This document shows, one piece after another, positions 36,096 through 45,106 of a stretch of 64,000 nt of DNA (the stretch's first letter is position 1; the number at the start of each line of letters is the position of its first letter). Source of the DNA: Amphibacillus cookii (GTDB lineage Bacteria; Bacillota; Bacilli; Bacillales; Amphibacillaceae); NCBI RefSeq assembly GCF_016908375.1, contig NZ_JAFBDS010000008.1:62001-126000 (forward strand), given 5' to 3'. A model generated the notes under the pieces. It did no database searches. It was given only the letters and a program-made list of their open reading frames with translations, and had not been told where the DNA came from. Both the position numbers and the translations under genes were made by a program.

Positions 36096-36680
36096 CTACT
36101 TATTTTTCCTAGCAATAATGATGTAAATACCATCTTTCGGCTGTAACTTTTTCGTGATACTTAGTCCGGCATCTTTGATCTCTTGTTCCATAACAGCAGC
36201 AGCAATTCTAGGATGACTGTGGTTAGGGTTTTCTTCCTTTTCGAATTCTAAACATACAAAGTGACCATTAGTTTTCAATACTTGTTTAATACGCTCAAGC
36301 GCAAGAGACAACGGTTCAATCTCGTGTAAAACTAATGAAGCCAGAACCAAGTCAATTGAATGATGTCGCAGAAGAAAGGCATCTATACTATCTTCTAAAG
36401 TTTGGATATTTGTAATGTTTTCATCTCTTGCTTTAGCATTTATAATCGCCAACATTTTGGGATCTATATCTAACGCGTAAACAGGTCCCTCTACCCATTT
36501 AGCAGTCGGGATGGTCATATAGCCAGTCCCTGCCCCCAAGTCTAATACTTTATCCTGTTTGTTAATTGGGAGTAGGTTTAATAGCTTTTCTGGTGGTATG
36601 TCTCCTCTTTTTTCTGGATTATCAAGAAATTCAACCTTTTTAGCAAATTTTTTATCAGAACCATACTTTATTTCCTTCAT
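36096..36680 (-). CDS. Class I SAM-dependent methyltransferase
   Basis: 194 residues: N-terminal KKVEFLDNPEKRGDIPPEKL, SAM-binding motif I VLDLGAGTGYMTIP, acidic motif VYALDIDP, and LVLASLVLHEIEPL. ATG 36680 follows AAAGGTGG; a TTG at 36689 abuts the binding site and is unlikely. Third gene after the Rrf2 regulator and the dithiol oxidoreductase, so it may methylate a small thiol or drug (inference). Confidence 0.88.
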   Translation of the reverse strand: MKEIKYGSDKKFAKKVEFLDNPEKRGDIPPEKLLNLLPINKQDKVLDLGAGTGYMTIPTAKWVEGPVYALDIDPKMLAIINAKARDENITNIQTLEDSIDAFLLRHHSIDLVLASLVLHEIEPLSLALERIKQVLKTNGHFVCLEFEKEENPNHSHPRIAAAVMEQEIKDAGLSITKKLQPKDGIYIIIARKNK

Positions 36681-36719
36681 ATTATTCAACCACCTTTATT
36701 AAATTTGTTTATCTTATTC

Positions 36720-37640
36720 TTATTTAGCACTACTCCACGTCTCAATATTAAGTGCATTGTTAATAGCTGCTGCTGTAAATGCCCCTGTCGAAGCAGCTGC
36801 AATCGTCTGGTAAAGCTTTGAAGCCGCATCTCCAGCACTATATACACCTGAAATAGTGGTTTTTCCAAAATCGTCGGTAATTATCATTCCTGCTTCTGTA
36901 ATTTCACATCCCAACGCTTGAGGTAACGTCGACCCTGTAACAAGGTCCGGCTTAAAAAAGATCCCTCTACAAGCAATAATCGTTCCATCTTCGAGAACAA
37001 CTTGCTTAACGATTCCGTCATTTGAGTCAATATGCTTAATCACCGAATCGAACAATGATACTTGATGCTGTTCGAGCTCTTTTCGTTCGTCATCAGTTAA
37101 TTGATCAGGACCATTGGTGCAAATCGTCAAATGGTTCGTCCACCCAGATATGAGTGGAGCAAAATGCATCAGTTCGGTCCCTTTATTAATAATGACTAGC
37201 GGTTTATCTCGCAATTCCCATCCATCACAATATGGGCAGACGAAGGCACTTTTACCATAGACCTCGTCCAACCCCGGTATAGCAAGTGGACGATCCTTCA
37301 TCCCAACAGCAAATAGTATTTTTTTGCTTTTAAAGCTTCTTCCGTGCTTAGTTATAATTCGGAACTGACCGTCGCTTCCTTCAATCGATATCGCAATATC
37401 TTTGATAAAGGCTACGGACGGATATACGCTTATCTCTTGCTTAGCCAACGCTCGAAATTCACTTGGGGCTACCCCGTCTCGAGTAAGAAATCCATGAGAC
37501 GCATGCGTGACCAAATTACGCGGACTACCTTCATCAATTACTACAACCCTCTTCCTTGCTCTCCCTAAAACTAAAGCTGCATTTAATCCTGCTGGACCAC
37601 CGCCAATAATTGCCACATCAAGTATTTGTTTTCCCATCAT
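36720..37640 (-). CDS. Thioredoxin reductase-like NAD(P)/FAD oxidoreductase
   Basis: 306 residues: FAD motif IIGGGPAGLNAAL, redox CPYC in FVCPYCDGWE, NAD(P) region and a C-terminal VYSAGDAASKLY flavin segment. The CxxC-containing short form, outside the classical TrxB, includes dithiol oxidases that act on small disulfide drugs as well as general reductases. ATG 37640 follows AAAGGTGAG. Middle gene of an Rrf2-controlled operon. Confidence 0.87.
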   Translation of the reverse strand: MMGKQILDVAIIGGGPAGLNAALVLGRARKRVVVIDEGSPRNLVTHASHGFLTRDGVAPSEFRALAKQEISVYPSVAFIKDIAISIEGSDGQFRIITKHGRSFKSKKILFAVGMKDRPLAIPGLDEVYGKSAFVCPYCDGWELRDKPLVIINKGTELMHFAPLISGWTNHLTICTNGPDQLTDDERKELEQHQVSLFDSVIKHIDSNDGIVKQVVLEDGTIIACRGIFFKPDLVTGSTLPQALGCEITEAGMIITDDFGKTTISGVYSAGDAASKLYQTIAAASTGAFTAAAINNALNIETWSSAK

Positions 37641-37694
37641 TAATCTCACCTTTCATAGATCGTTAATATCTATAATTGAAATGCAAGAAGTGTA

Positions 37695-38180
37695 TTACTT
37701 CTTGTTTATTGAATAGTTACAACGCTTAGTAGCTTGATCCAAGACAAACTGAATCGTATGCTCCCGTAAATATTGGTGTAGGTGCTGTTCAGCACCATCC
37801 ATCACCTTTTTCACCAAACATTCATCGCGATCAGTCGCCTTTGGCTTTGGCTCAGTATTACTCAGTTCAGCCAATAACTGATGCTGTTTTGAATTCAAAT
37901 TAGAGCATTCAAACATCTGCTGTCTTCCTTCAATGGCCTGAATCACTTCAAGAAAAGTAATCTCTTCAGCTGTCTTGGCAAGCTCATACCCCCCTTTCAC
38001 CCCGGATACTGCACGTACGATACCATCTTTCCTCAACTTAGACATAATTTTGGATAAGTAGCTTTCTGAAACACTAAGTATTGCAGATAACTCCTTGACC
38101 CCAATGTTATTACGATCCTCTGCTTGAGCCAAATGAATTAAAGCATGTAGAGCGTAATCAGTGCTTTTAGAAAACTGCAC
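37695..38180 (-). CDS. Rrf2-family transcriptional regulator
   Basis: 161 residues: N-terminal QFSKSTDYALHALIHLAQ, winged helix LSAILSVSESYLSKIMSKL and wing VSGVKGGYELAK. Cysteines at FECSN, DECLV and KRCNY could sense redox, though the classical three-cysteine iron-sulfur spacing is not seen. GTG 38180 follows GAAAGGAGAGAGG. An inverted repeat overlaps its promoter, indicating autoregulation. Confidence 0.9.
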   Translation of the reverse strand: MQFSKSTDYALHALIHLAQAEDRNNIGVKELSAILSVSESYLSKIMSKLRKDGIVRAVSGVKGGYELAKTAEEITFLEVIQAIEGRQQMFECSNLNSKQHQLLAELSNTEPKPKATDRDECLVKKVMDGAEQHLHQYLREHTIQFVLDQATKRCNYSINKK

Positions 38181-38206
38181 AGTTATCCTCTCTCCTTTCC
38201 AAAATA

Positions 38207-38256
38207 TATTATGGATATCTAATGTCCATAATAAATCATTTGAAGGCATATTTCAA
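38207..38256 (-). promoter_or_regulatory. Promoter and Rrf2 operator
   Basis: TTGAAA (38256-38251), 17-base spacer, TATTAT (38233-38228), overlapped by an exact inverted repeat TATTATGGA-N9-TCCATAATA (38207-38233). The position over the -10 box suits repression. Confidence 0.78.
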
Positions 38257-38478
38257 TTAAGACGCTCAAACATATAATAATGATTTGAATCAATTATGTT
38301 AAATGCGTTTACAGGATGTATCTATTTTGAGACGGGTGTTTAACTCCTCCCGCTGCTCATCACCAAGAATTTGATAACCGTAAGTATAAGCTTAATCATA
38401 ATGTTTAAATTTTGATTTATTCTAACTATAATGCTATCCTAAATAACACTATCTGAAAAAGGAGTGTTACCACTTATC

Positions 38479-39024
38479 ATGGCAAAAATAACAACAGAAC
38501 GTTTAATATTGAGAAATTTCCAAGAGAAAGATGCAGAAGATTTATTTGATTATCTTTCTAAACCAAGTGTAAATTGCTTTTCAAAAGAAAAGATAAATAC
38601 ATTAGAAGAAGCCATTTCAGAGACAAAGAAAAGAAGTAAGGATGAGTTTCAACTTGCGATAGAGCTAAGTCAGGAAAATAAAGTAATTGGTCATGTGTTT
38701 GCAGATTTTAAAAAGCCTGATACATACGCAGTCGGCTGGCAATTTAATGAAACCTACGGTGGGAAAGGCTATGCGACAGAAGCAGCCTCAGCACTTTTTA
38801 ATTACTTATTTGACCAAGAAGATGCACGTAGAATCTATGCTTATGTCGAGGATGACAACTTTCCATCCCAAAAATTATGCGAGCGCTTAGGCATGCGCAA
38901 GGAAGGATGCTTTCAAGAATTTATATCGTTTGTTAATCATGCCGATGGTACACCAAAATATGAAAACACCTATCAATATGCCATTCTAAAAAAAGAATGG
39001 GCGTTACAACAACGTAACCAATGA
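38479..39024 (+). CDS. GNAT-family N-acetyltransferase
   Basis: About 181 residues of the RimJ/RimL type: ITTERLILRNFQEKDAEDL, a core VIGHVFADFKKPDTYAVGWQ, GKGYATEAASALFNYLF and SQKLCERLGMRKEGCF. The frame opens at a GTG (38464) touching the binding site AAAGGAG; ATG 38479 is taken although its spacing is long. Substrate unknown. Confidence 0.85.
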   Translation: MAKITTERLILRNFQEKDAEDLFDYLSKPSVNCFSKEKINTLEEAISETKKRSKDEFQLAIELSQENKVIGHVFADFKKPDTYAVGWQFNETYGGKGYATEAASALFNYLFDQEDARRIYAYVEDDNFPSQKLCERLGMRKEGCFQEFISFVNHADGTPKYENTYQYAILKKEWALQQRNQ

Positions 39025-39028
39025 ATGA

Positions 39029-39046
39029 GCCCCGGATTAAGCCGGG
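39029..39046 (+). terminator. Hairpin after the GNAT gene
   Basis: AGCCCCGG-ATTAA-GCCGGGCT, a GC-rich stem just beyond the stop codon; no long T-run. Confidence 0.55.
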
Positions 39047-39162
39047 CTACTAGTATTTCCTCATTTTCGGTTCGCATGGTAACGCGTAGATCCTAATTGA
39101 TTTGAGTGAGCACCTTCGCTCATTATGTGAGTGCAAATCTTTCATTTTGAACGCGCTGGTGC

Positions 39163-39357
39163 TCATCCCAAAAAATCCTCTAAGATACTTCGATGACTAT
39201 CGAGTATTTTCTCAGATAATTGATTGACTTGATAAAATTTAAAGTCTAAGGATGTCTGCTCGTTTATTACTAACTGACGTGAGACATTATTAATCTGATA
39301 AACAATGGGATAGCATGTCCAAAGGGGATACGCTGTCATCCATTTGGCTTTTATCAA
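39163..39357 (-). pseudogene. Spo0E-like fragment fused to a duplicated terminator
   Basis: A 64-codon frame. Its second half, INNVSRQLVINEQTSL ... QVNQLSEKILD, has the spacing of Spo0E-type aspartyl-phosphate phosphatases (R...L...LS..LD). The first residues are encoded by a terminator hairpin shared with 39796-39842, so the true start is lost or different. Assignment is tentative. Confidence 0.35.
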
Positions 39358-39375
39358 TGGGTGACAGCTCTCCAG
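39330..39375 (-). repeat. Duplicated terminator hairpin (second copy)
   Basis: GAGAGCTGTCACCCATTGAT ... ATGGATGACAGC is nearly the same as the hairpin at 39796-39842. The T-run of that copy is missing here, so it may not terminate. Confidence 0.6.
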
Positions 39376-39497
39376 CTATTAAAGCATTCATTACAAAGTT
39401 TAAATATGAAATGTAAATATAACAAAAGATAAAAAAAGAAAATTAACGGAAGCAATCACTCTTCCTGTGATTGTCTCCTGTTTAACGTGTTCTCGTT

Positions 39498-39755
39498 TTA
39501 ATTCCCTTGCAAAAATTCAAATAAATCTTCCCTGCTGTGTGTTTCATAAACTTTATCTTCTGTATCGAATACTATATAAGTTGGTACTTCTTCTATTTCT
39601 GGTAACGACGAATGCTCTAAAGAAAAAGCACCTGCGAAATTACTTACATTACAAATGTTATTTTCCCGAAGGACTTCGTGAGTAATTTGAGCCTCTTCAT
39701 CATCTGAGTCTACAACTAAATATAATCCATAGTTGCCTTCTTCAGAAAGGTTGTG
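39498..39755 (-). pseudogene. 5'-truncated small gene, thioredoxin-fold-like
   Basis: 85 codons open on the minus strand with no start codon, beginning at HNLSEEGNYGLYLVVDSDDE and ending VPTYIVFDTEDKVYE ... LFEFLQGN. Typical of a small Bacillaceae protein whose 5' end was removed; the upstream side is the end of the gene at 39757-39990. Confidence 0.5.
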
Positions 39756-39756
39756 C

Positions 39757-39990
39757 TTACTTTATATTAAGGATGTATCTGTAAACATAACAAAAAAAGC
39801 TGTCATCCATTTTATTTTTATCAATGGGTGACAGCTCTCCATATTTGTTTTGATATTGCTTTTCATGTTTTGTCTTACGCTTCCTTGTTCTTAAATCTCC
39901 TAAGGCATAGATCCCCCTATTTTTAGCAGGGTCTCGATAACCTTCTCTGACCAACTTTTCTCTTGTCTTTCTTGCTTTACTCTTTGCCAT
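39757..39990 (-). CDS. Small basic protein, C-terminus altered
   Basis: 77 residues: very basic start MAKSKARKTREKLVREGYRD, PAKNRGIYALGDLRTRKRK, then a tail whose codons form a terminator hairpin. The N-terminal half resembles small conserved basic proteins of bacilli whose function I do not know. ATG 39990 follows AAAGGAG. The unusual tail suggests a rearranged 3' end. Confidence 0.6.
   Translation of the reverse strand: MAKSKARKTREKLVREGYRDPAKNRGIYALGDLRTRKRKTKHEKQYQNKYGELSPIDKNKMDDSFFCYVYRYILNIK
39796..39842 (-). terminator. Terminator overlapping the end of the small basic gene
   Basis: AGCTGTCACCCATTGAT pairs with ATGGATGACAGCT, followed by TTTTTTT. The hairpin lies inside the reading frame of the basic protein, so its last ~25 codons may rarely be translated. 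Confidence 0.7.
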
Positions 39991-40195
39991 CGTGATTCTC
40001 CTTTGGGTATTGATAATGTCTTTTTGTACTTTTGATGAAATCCGTACAAAATCATGTCGATATTATCCTATAGATTCTACCCAGCATTTTATTTTCAGTA
40101 AAATATACCCGCATCATGACTGGTGCGGTCATTACTTTACATATAGAATTTACTTGATATTTCGTATATTTGTCAACTCGTCAGAAAAATTCTAC

Positions 40196-40769
40196 TATGC
40201 ACAGCCATCCTATAAACCAATGACAACTCAGCCAAATGAAGAAGCGGTTAAAAACTTTTAGAACAGGAATTTGATATCGATAAAACGATGTCTGTGTTGG
40301 TAAGTGATTTAACATATGTCAAAGTAGGTAAGCATTGGAACTATGTCTGTTTCTTACTAAATTTATATAACAGGGAAATCGTTGGTTATAGTGCCGGAAA
40401 GCACAAGGACGAAAATTTAGTTCAACGTGCCTTCGCAACCGTAAAGCAACCATTAGAAACGGTAAAAATATTTTATACAGATCGCGGTTCTGAATTTAAA
40501 AATGTCGTGATTGATGAATTATTAGATGCGTAGAACATTGATCGCTCTCTAAGTAAAAAGGGAACCCCTATGATAATGCAGTGTCTGAAACAACTTTTAA
40601 GATACTAAAAACTGAATTAATAAATAGCATGTACTTTGACACCCTTGAACAGCTCTCTCTTGAACTTTTTGATTATGTCAATTGGTACAATAATATCCGA
40701 ACACACAGCACCCTTGGGTACTTAAGTCCAGTAACTTATCGAAATTCTGCCCTTAAAAAATTTGTCTAA
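40196..40769 (+). pseudogene. IS3-family (IS150-like) transposase OrfB remnant
   Basis: Three reading-frame pieces of one DDE transposase: SYKPMTTQPNEEAVKN, then FDIDKTMSVLVSDLTYVKVG ... YTDRGSEFKNVVIDELLDA, then NIDRSLSKKGTP, and SETTFKILKTE ... THSTLGYLSPVTYR. Catalytic Asp (SDLTY), Asp (YTDRGSEF) and Glu (SETTFK) survive. Lesions: a frameshift near 40258, a TAG stop at 40531-40533, a frameshift near 40566, and the 5' part and OrfA missing. It lies at the downstream end of the bacteriocin operon. 39991-40195 shows no gene. Confidence 0.85.
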
Positions 40770-40895
40770 TTTAGTGTTGACAATCCAATTTGACGCTTAC
40801 GAAGCTATAAGTATTTTATCAAAAGATAAGCCTTTGTTGCTTTTTTGACTTAGAAGCGTGGTTAAATGGATAATTCTCGCTTCTAAGATTAGACA

Positions 40896-41846
40896 CTAAA
40901 AACTTTTTTTCTGAAATAAATAAGTTGCTATTAGAATAAAACCAAGTGCATATGATCCGAGAACAAGCAGAAAAGGCACAAGTTCTTGTATAGTGTTTAA
41001 GTGATCCAAGCTATAAGCCAAATATTTAAATGGAAATATAGAATTTAATTTGTAGTTAGCCAGAAATGCACTTATATATTCATTAAATACTACTAGACAA
41101 ATGCCAATAAAAACACAAATTTTGTTTTTTCCTATGACAATATTTAAAGCACTAATCAAAACCGTATAGAATATCGCCTTTGTCATACCTAATCCAATGG
41201 TTTTAATAAAGGAAACAATCATATTTTCCATTTCAAAACTTCCGTCAATCCATCCAACTGTAACGAAATCATTTCCGTTAATTCCAAATCGTATTAACCC
41301 TATAATAAAACCAATAATATAGAATAATAGAAAATAAGTAACCACTGTTATAATGGCACTAATTAGCTTGGCAGCTATGATACTGCTACGATTATTACAA
41401 CTCTTTATAATATTTATCCATGTATTATTCTCATCCTCTACCGCCAGAACCCTACTTCCTAATAATAGGCTAGTAATAATAATAAAAAGTGTTAACATCT
41501 CAAGTTTAGTCATAAAAAACCATACATTAGAGGGCCGATAAGGGATATCATTCTCAATACTATAATCAATTAAATCTATTTCAGTTTCTATAGTCCTAAT
41601 TATTTGTGTATTAACTATCTCATTTTCTTCTAAATCATCCGACTGCTGGCTGAGCGATTCAATTGCATCTTTCTGTAAAACCCTTATTTCTCCAGCACTT
41701 TCTTTCCATTCTGAAATAGGTTCACTCGAAAACAGAAGTGAATAAAGCGATATAAGTAATATCGTCAAAGAACCAATAACAACCAATCTCTTCAGATCAA
41801 CTAATTTTCTAAACTCACACTTTAGTAAATTCATTATATTATTCAT
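40896..41846 (-). CDS. ABC-2 type permease, bacteriocin cluster self-protection transporter
   Basis: 316 residues: N-terminal span (VVIGSLTILLISLYSLLFS), an outside loop (about 40-115) and five further spans, as in BcrB/LanE-like immunity permeases. Its start overlaps the ATPase stop by 8 bases. Last gene of the operon; with the ATPase it would expel the peptide from the membrane (family-based inference). Confidence 0.88.
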   Translation of the reverse strand: MNNIMNLLKCEFRKLVDLKRLVVIGSLTILLISLYSLLFSSEPISEWKESAGEIRVLQKDAIESLSQQSDDLEENEIVNTQIIRTIETEIDLIDYSIENDIPYRPSNVWFFMTKLEMLTLFIIITSLLLGSRVLAVEDENNTWINIIKSCNNRSSIIAAKLISAIITVVTYFLLFYIIGFIIGLIRFGINGNDFVTVGWIDGSFEMENMIVSFIKTIGLGMTKAIFYTVLISALNIVIGKNKICVFIGICLVVFNEYISAFLANYKLNSIFPFKYLAYSLDHLNTIQELVPFLLVLGSYALGFILIATYLFQKKSF

Positions 41847-42561
41847 TTTCTGTACCTTTATATTTTATTATTTGTTCATATAGTTCATCTAGATTGTTGT
41901 TAAAATCGCGCTTATAGATCATCTTAACTATTTCTCCTTTTTGGATAAAGTACAGCTTATCACAAACTTTTTCTAATTCATTTAGAATATGACTAGAAAT
42001 AACTACTGCCACCTTTTGTTCTGACAATTCTCTTATATAATTTCTAACATAGTTAATTCCTTCGGGATCTAGGCCATTTATTGGTTCATCTAAGATAACA
42101 AGTTTTGGTGAGTTAATCATTGTCATTGCAATACCTAACCTTTGTTTCATTCCTAATGAATACTTTTTTACTTTCTTTCTTTTCTGTACATCAAGCCCCA
42201 CATCAGCAATAACACGATTGCAAGTTTCTCTGATTTTTGTTTTTTCTATTCCTTTCATAAGCGCTTCAATTTCTAAATTTAAGTAACCAGAAAGGTGGTT
42301 ATACATAGTGGGCGTTTCAATAATAGAATTGACAGGCATTTCGCCTAAAGACTTCCAGTAGTCAATGCTTTTTTGGTTTATTTCTATAACTCCTTCACTC
42401 GGGTTCGTGACTCCACAGATCATTTTCATTATTGTCGTTTTTCCGGCACCATTAGGACCAATTAATCCGACAATCTCACCTTCGTTCACTTTCATATTTA
42501 CATTGTGCACCAATATTTCATTCCCATATTCTTTAGAAACACTCTTTAGTTCTAGTATCAT
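41839..42561 (-). CDS. ABC transporter ATP-binding protein (BcrA/LanF-like)
   Basis: 240 residues: Walker A GPNGAGKTT, signature SLGMKQRLGIAMTM, Walker B LVILDEPINGLDPE with the EINGL sequence favouring lantibiotic/bacitracin immunity ATPases (E-loop type), H-loop SSHILNE. ATG 42561 follows GAGTGGTG. Pairs with the ABC-2 permease downstream. Confidence 0.92.
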   Translation of the reverse strand: MILELKSVSKEYGNEILVHNVNMKVNEGEIVGLIGPNGAGKTTIMKMICGVTNPSEGVIEINQKSIDYWKSLGEMPVNSIIETPTMYNHLSGYLNLEIEALMKGIEKTKIRETCNRVIADVGLDVQKRKKVKKYSLGMKQRLGIAMTMINSPKLVILDEPINGLDPEGINYVRNYIRELSEQKVAVVISSHILNELEKVCDKLYFIQKGEIVKMIYKRDFNNNLDELYEQIIKYKGTENE

Positions 42562-42574
42562 ATTACACCACTCT

Positions 42575-43087
42575 TTACAAAATAAATTTTTCTAGAATAT
42601 ATGTCGTTCCATATGACTCCATTAGTGCCGCTAGAATTATAAATCCGATAAGTAAAAGTAAAAGAAAACCGTTAAACTTCAGAAGTTTATGTAGTGTTAT
42701 CTTCTTCTTAATTAACATGATAATATTTATCCAAATATTCACACCTATAGTGGCCGCAAGTATGATTGTTGGTATTTCGACAATTCCATGAAAAGCAATA
42801 AATGAAAAGGCATACCCTAAAGATTGTTCAACGGCTAGGCTTTTAATAACCACACCAAGAAAAAGTAATTCATTTACAATAAATATAAGAGAATAAATTC
42901 CTAGAGATAAAACAGCTAAAAATATTGCACGATAGTTAACAAACACATTGTTAATAAATATCTCCGAAAAGCTCAATTGTAGATTGGGAGCGTATTCCAA
43001 AGGGATATTAATCATATATCCTAACAAGAATGAAATACTCGCTAAAATGAACAAACATAGGTAGATTTTAAATAATATCTTTTTCAT
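42575..43087 (-). CDS. SpoIIM/DUF95-like membrane protein of circular bacteriocin cluster
   Basis: 170 residues with about five spans and the SpoIIM-family hallmark HGIVEIPTIILAATIG near residue 100. DUF95 proteins of this size (for example CirC, about 170 residues) are the most constant partner of circular bacteriocin precursors and are needed for maturation or secretion. ATG 43087 overlaps the end of the ATPase gene. Strong positional evidence with the precursor and ATPase. Confidence 0.82.
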   Translation of the reverse strand: MKKILFKIYLCLFILASISFLLGYMINIPLEYAPNLQLSFSEIFINNVFVNYRAIFLAVLSLGIYSLIFIVNELLFLGVVIKSLAVEQSLGYAFSFIAFHGIVEIPTIILAATIGVNIWINIIMLIKKKITLHKLLKFNGFLLLLLIGFIILAALMESYGTTYILEKFIL

Positions 43088-43758
43088 TAGTTTGATTTCT
43101 CCTGTATGTTGAATGTAACTTTGGTACCTTCCTCTATCTCCAGAATATGTGAAGTGAATTTAGTTAACCTCTGATCACTAGAATGCGTAGAAAAGATAAT
43201 AATACCAGCTTTATCCTCAATATAGTTTTTGAGAAAAATTAGTAATGCGTTTACGGATGAATGATCTAAATTCACAAAAGGTTCATCAAATAAGATAATC
43301 TTAGGAAACGTTATTAGGCTAATGATAATTAAAACCTTTTGTCTTGTACCAAGCGAGAGATTTCTTATTATTGTATCTTTATAAGGTTCCATTTCCATAA
43401 TGGAAATTAGATGAAGAAATAGAGTTTTTGTTTCTTCTTTATCCAAGTCATCACATAGGGAGCAAACAACTTCATAATGCTCTTCTAGCGTTAAGAATTC
43501 AAAAAGAAAGTTACTATTATTAATTAAAGTCACTTGCTTCATATATTTATCATAATCATCTACAATAGATAGCCCGTTATAATTCACATCTCCTCCATCC
43601 ATCCTCGATATCCCAGCAAGGATATTCAATAATGTTGTTTTTCCCACTCCATTTTTTCCGATCAGAGAAACAATTGACTTATCGGGAATCATTATACTTA
43701 TAGTTTCAAAAACAGTTTTACTTTCAAATTTCTTAGAAATATTACTTATGTTGTACAA
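43087..43758 (-). CDS. ABC-type ATPase of the bacteriocin maturation/secretion unit
   Basis: 223 residues: Walker A GKNGVGKTT, signature LSLGTRQKVLIIISL, Walker B IILFDEPFVNLDH, H-loop FSTHSSDQR. Equivalent in size and place to CirD-type ATPases. The frame is open upstream, but TTG 43758 follows AGAAGGGGAAAA at proper spacing; the start overlaps the previous gene's end by 17 bases. Stop overlaps the DUF95 gene start. Confidence 0.86.
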   Translation of the reverse strand: MYNISNISKKFESKTVFETISIMIPDKSIVSLIGKNGVGKTTLLNILAGISRMDGGDVNYNGLSIVDDYDKYMKQVTLINNSNFLFEFLTLEEHYEVVCSLCDDLDKEETKTLFLHLISIMEMEPYKDTIIRNLSLGTRQKVLIIISLITFPKIILFDEPFVNLDHSSVNALLIFLKNYIEDKAGIIIFSTHSSDQRLTKFTSHILEIEEGTKVTFNIQEKSN

Positions 43759-45100
43759 ATTTTCCCCTTCTTTCAATTGCGTATAATGCCAATAAATATA
43801 AGACAGCTGCAATGGTGTATAAAAACATGAACACTGTAAACATATACAAAGACTGTGATCTGTGTACTAATACGATTAAATAACTTAAAAGTATAATAGG
43901 GAGTCCAAAAAGAAAATAATCTTCCAAAACATTATTCATAGCTAAACTATTTAGATTTAATTGAAGATCATCAAAATCATATTGATAAGATTTGACACAT
44001 CGTTTAACTAATATAGTAGCGATCACTATCCACTGAACACAAATTAACAGCGAGAGTACCACACTAAATAAATTACAGCGATTGACCGCTAGTAAGAAAA
44101 TAACCCATAAAGACACTATAGGGAAAGTATTTTTTAATAGAACTTTCAAAATGATTCTGTCGTATTCTTTTTGTAAGTTAAATTTTTTAATCAAATAAAA
44201 ATTTGCGTATTTTATATTATCCGATAAGAAAGCATTAGCCAGTATTCTAACCAAAAAAAGATTTAGAATAGTTGGATACACTGAAAAAGTAACGACACTA
44301 ATATAATTTATTGCATCCTCTGAAAGAAGTGAATAAATAAATGTTGTGATCATTAATAAAGAAATTATAATAACCAATACATTAACCGTTTTTTTATAAT
44401 CTGATCGAAAGAAGCTCGTATGAATAAGCTCTGAGAGATTACTAATTCTTTTAAAGGGAGACTGCCTGTACTCAAGTCCATCAATTCTATATGCAAGAGA
44501 TTTAATTTGATCTTTCCCTTTTATAGGTACGTGGCCTTCTGCTTTAAATAACTTTATGTATAAGAAAACAATTGTTATAAAGACTAATATGCCGCTCATA
44601 ATTGCGGTCCCAAAAGCTGACAACCATACAGGGGTTCCCTTATAAATATGCGTCATAAAAGAAAACATATTTGCCATTAAGATTTTATTACCGAACAAAA
44701 CTCTCCATTTATACAGAAATAACTTGCTATTATTTTTTAAGTTAAATTTTTTAAGATTAATATTTATGAATGTTAGTTCTCTGATCATTTCTTTTATAAC
44801 TTCAGGGCTATATTCATAGAAGAAAAGTAGAAAAGAAAACAATGTAGCTACCCCAAAAGCAAGCGGAACTGATGAGAACTTGTAATTAATCACAATATAT
44901 ATAAACATTATGATTATCGATCCTATGTGACGAGATAGTTCAAAAACAATGTTTAAGAATTTAATAAATTTGTCAACATCTTCTTCATGAAAAAAAGATA
45001 TAAACTTTCTTAGCGTGACTCTTAATTGATATTCTCTTTCCCTTTTCTTCTGAATACGATTCATTTTTGCATAAACCTTTAATGAATTATCTTCTCTCAT
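43742..45100 (-). CDS. Large multi-span membrane protein of the bacteriocin cluster
   Basis: 452 residues, cationic N-terminus (RIQKKREREYQLRVTLRKF) and about 10-12 spans. No family motif is obvious by eye; its position and topology match the large membrane protein (CirB/CclB type) required for circular bacteriocin production. ATG 45100 follows AGGTGAT. Flanked by the 42-residue peptide and the ATPase. Confidence 0.75.
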   Translation of the reverse strand: MREDNSLKVYAKMNRIQKKREREYQLRVTLRKFISFFHEEDVDKFIKFLNIVFELSRHIGSIIIMFIYIVINYKFSSVPLAFGVATLFSFLLFFYEYSPEVIKEMIRELTFININLKKFNLKNNSKLFLYKWRVLFGNKILMANMFSFMTHIYKGTPVWLSAFGTAIMSGILVFITIVFLYIKLFKAEGHVPIKGKDQIKSLAYRIDGLEYRQSPFKRISNLSELIHTSFFRSDYKKTVNVLVIIISLLMITTFIYSLLSEDAINYISVVTFSVYPTILNLFLVRILANAFLSDNIKYANFYLIKKFNLQKEYDRIILKVLLKNTFPIVSLWVIFLLAVNRCNLFSVVLSLLICVQWIVIATILVKRCVKSYQYDFDDLQLNLNSLAMNNVLEDYFLFGLPIILLSYLIVLVHRSQSLYMFTVFMFLYTIAAVLYLLALYAIERRGKFVQHK

Positions 45101-45106
45101 TTATCA

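Noticed and set aside
39991-40261. 89-codon plus-strand frame before the IS3 remnant
   Set aside because: Only its last ~20 codons match transposase; the rest is out-of-frame debris, so it is treated as part of the degraded IS.
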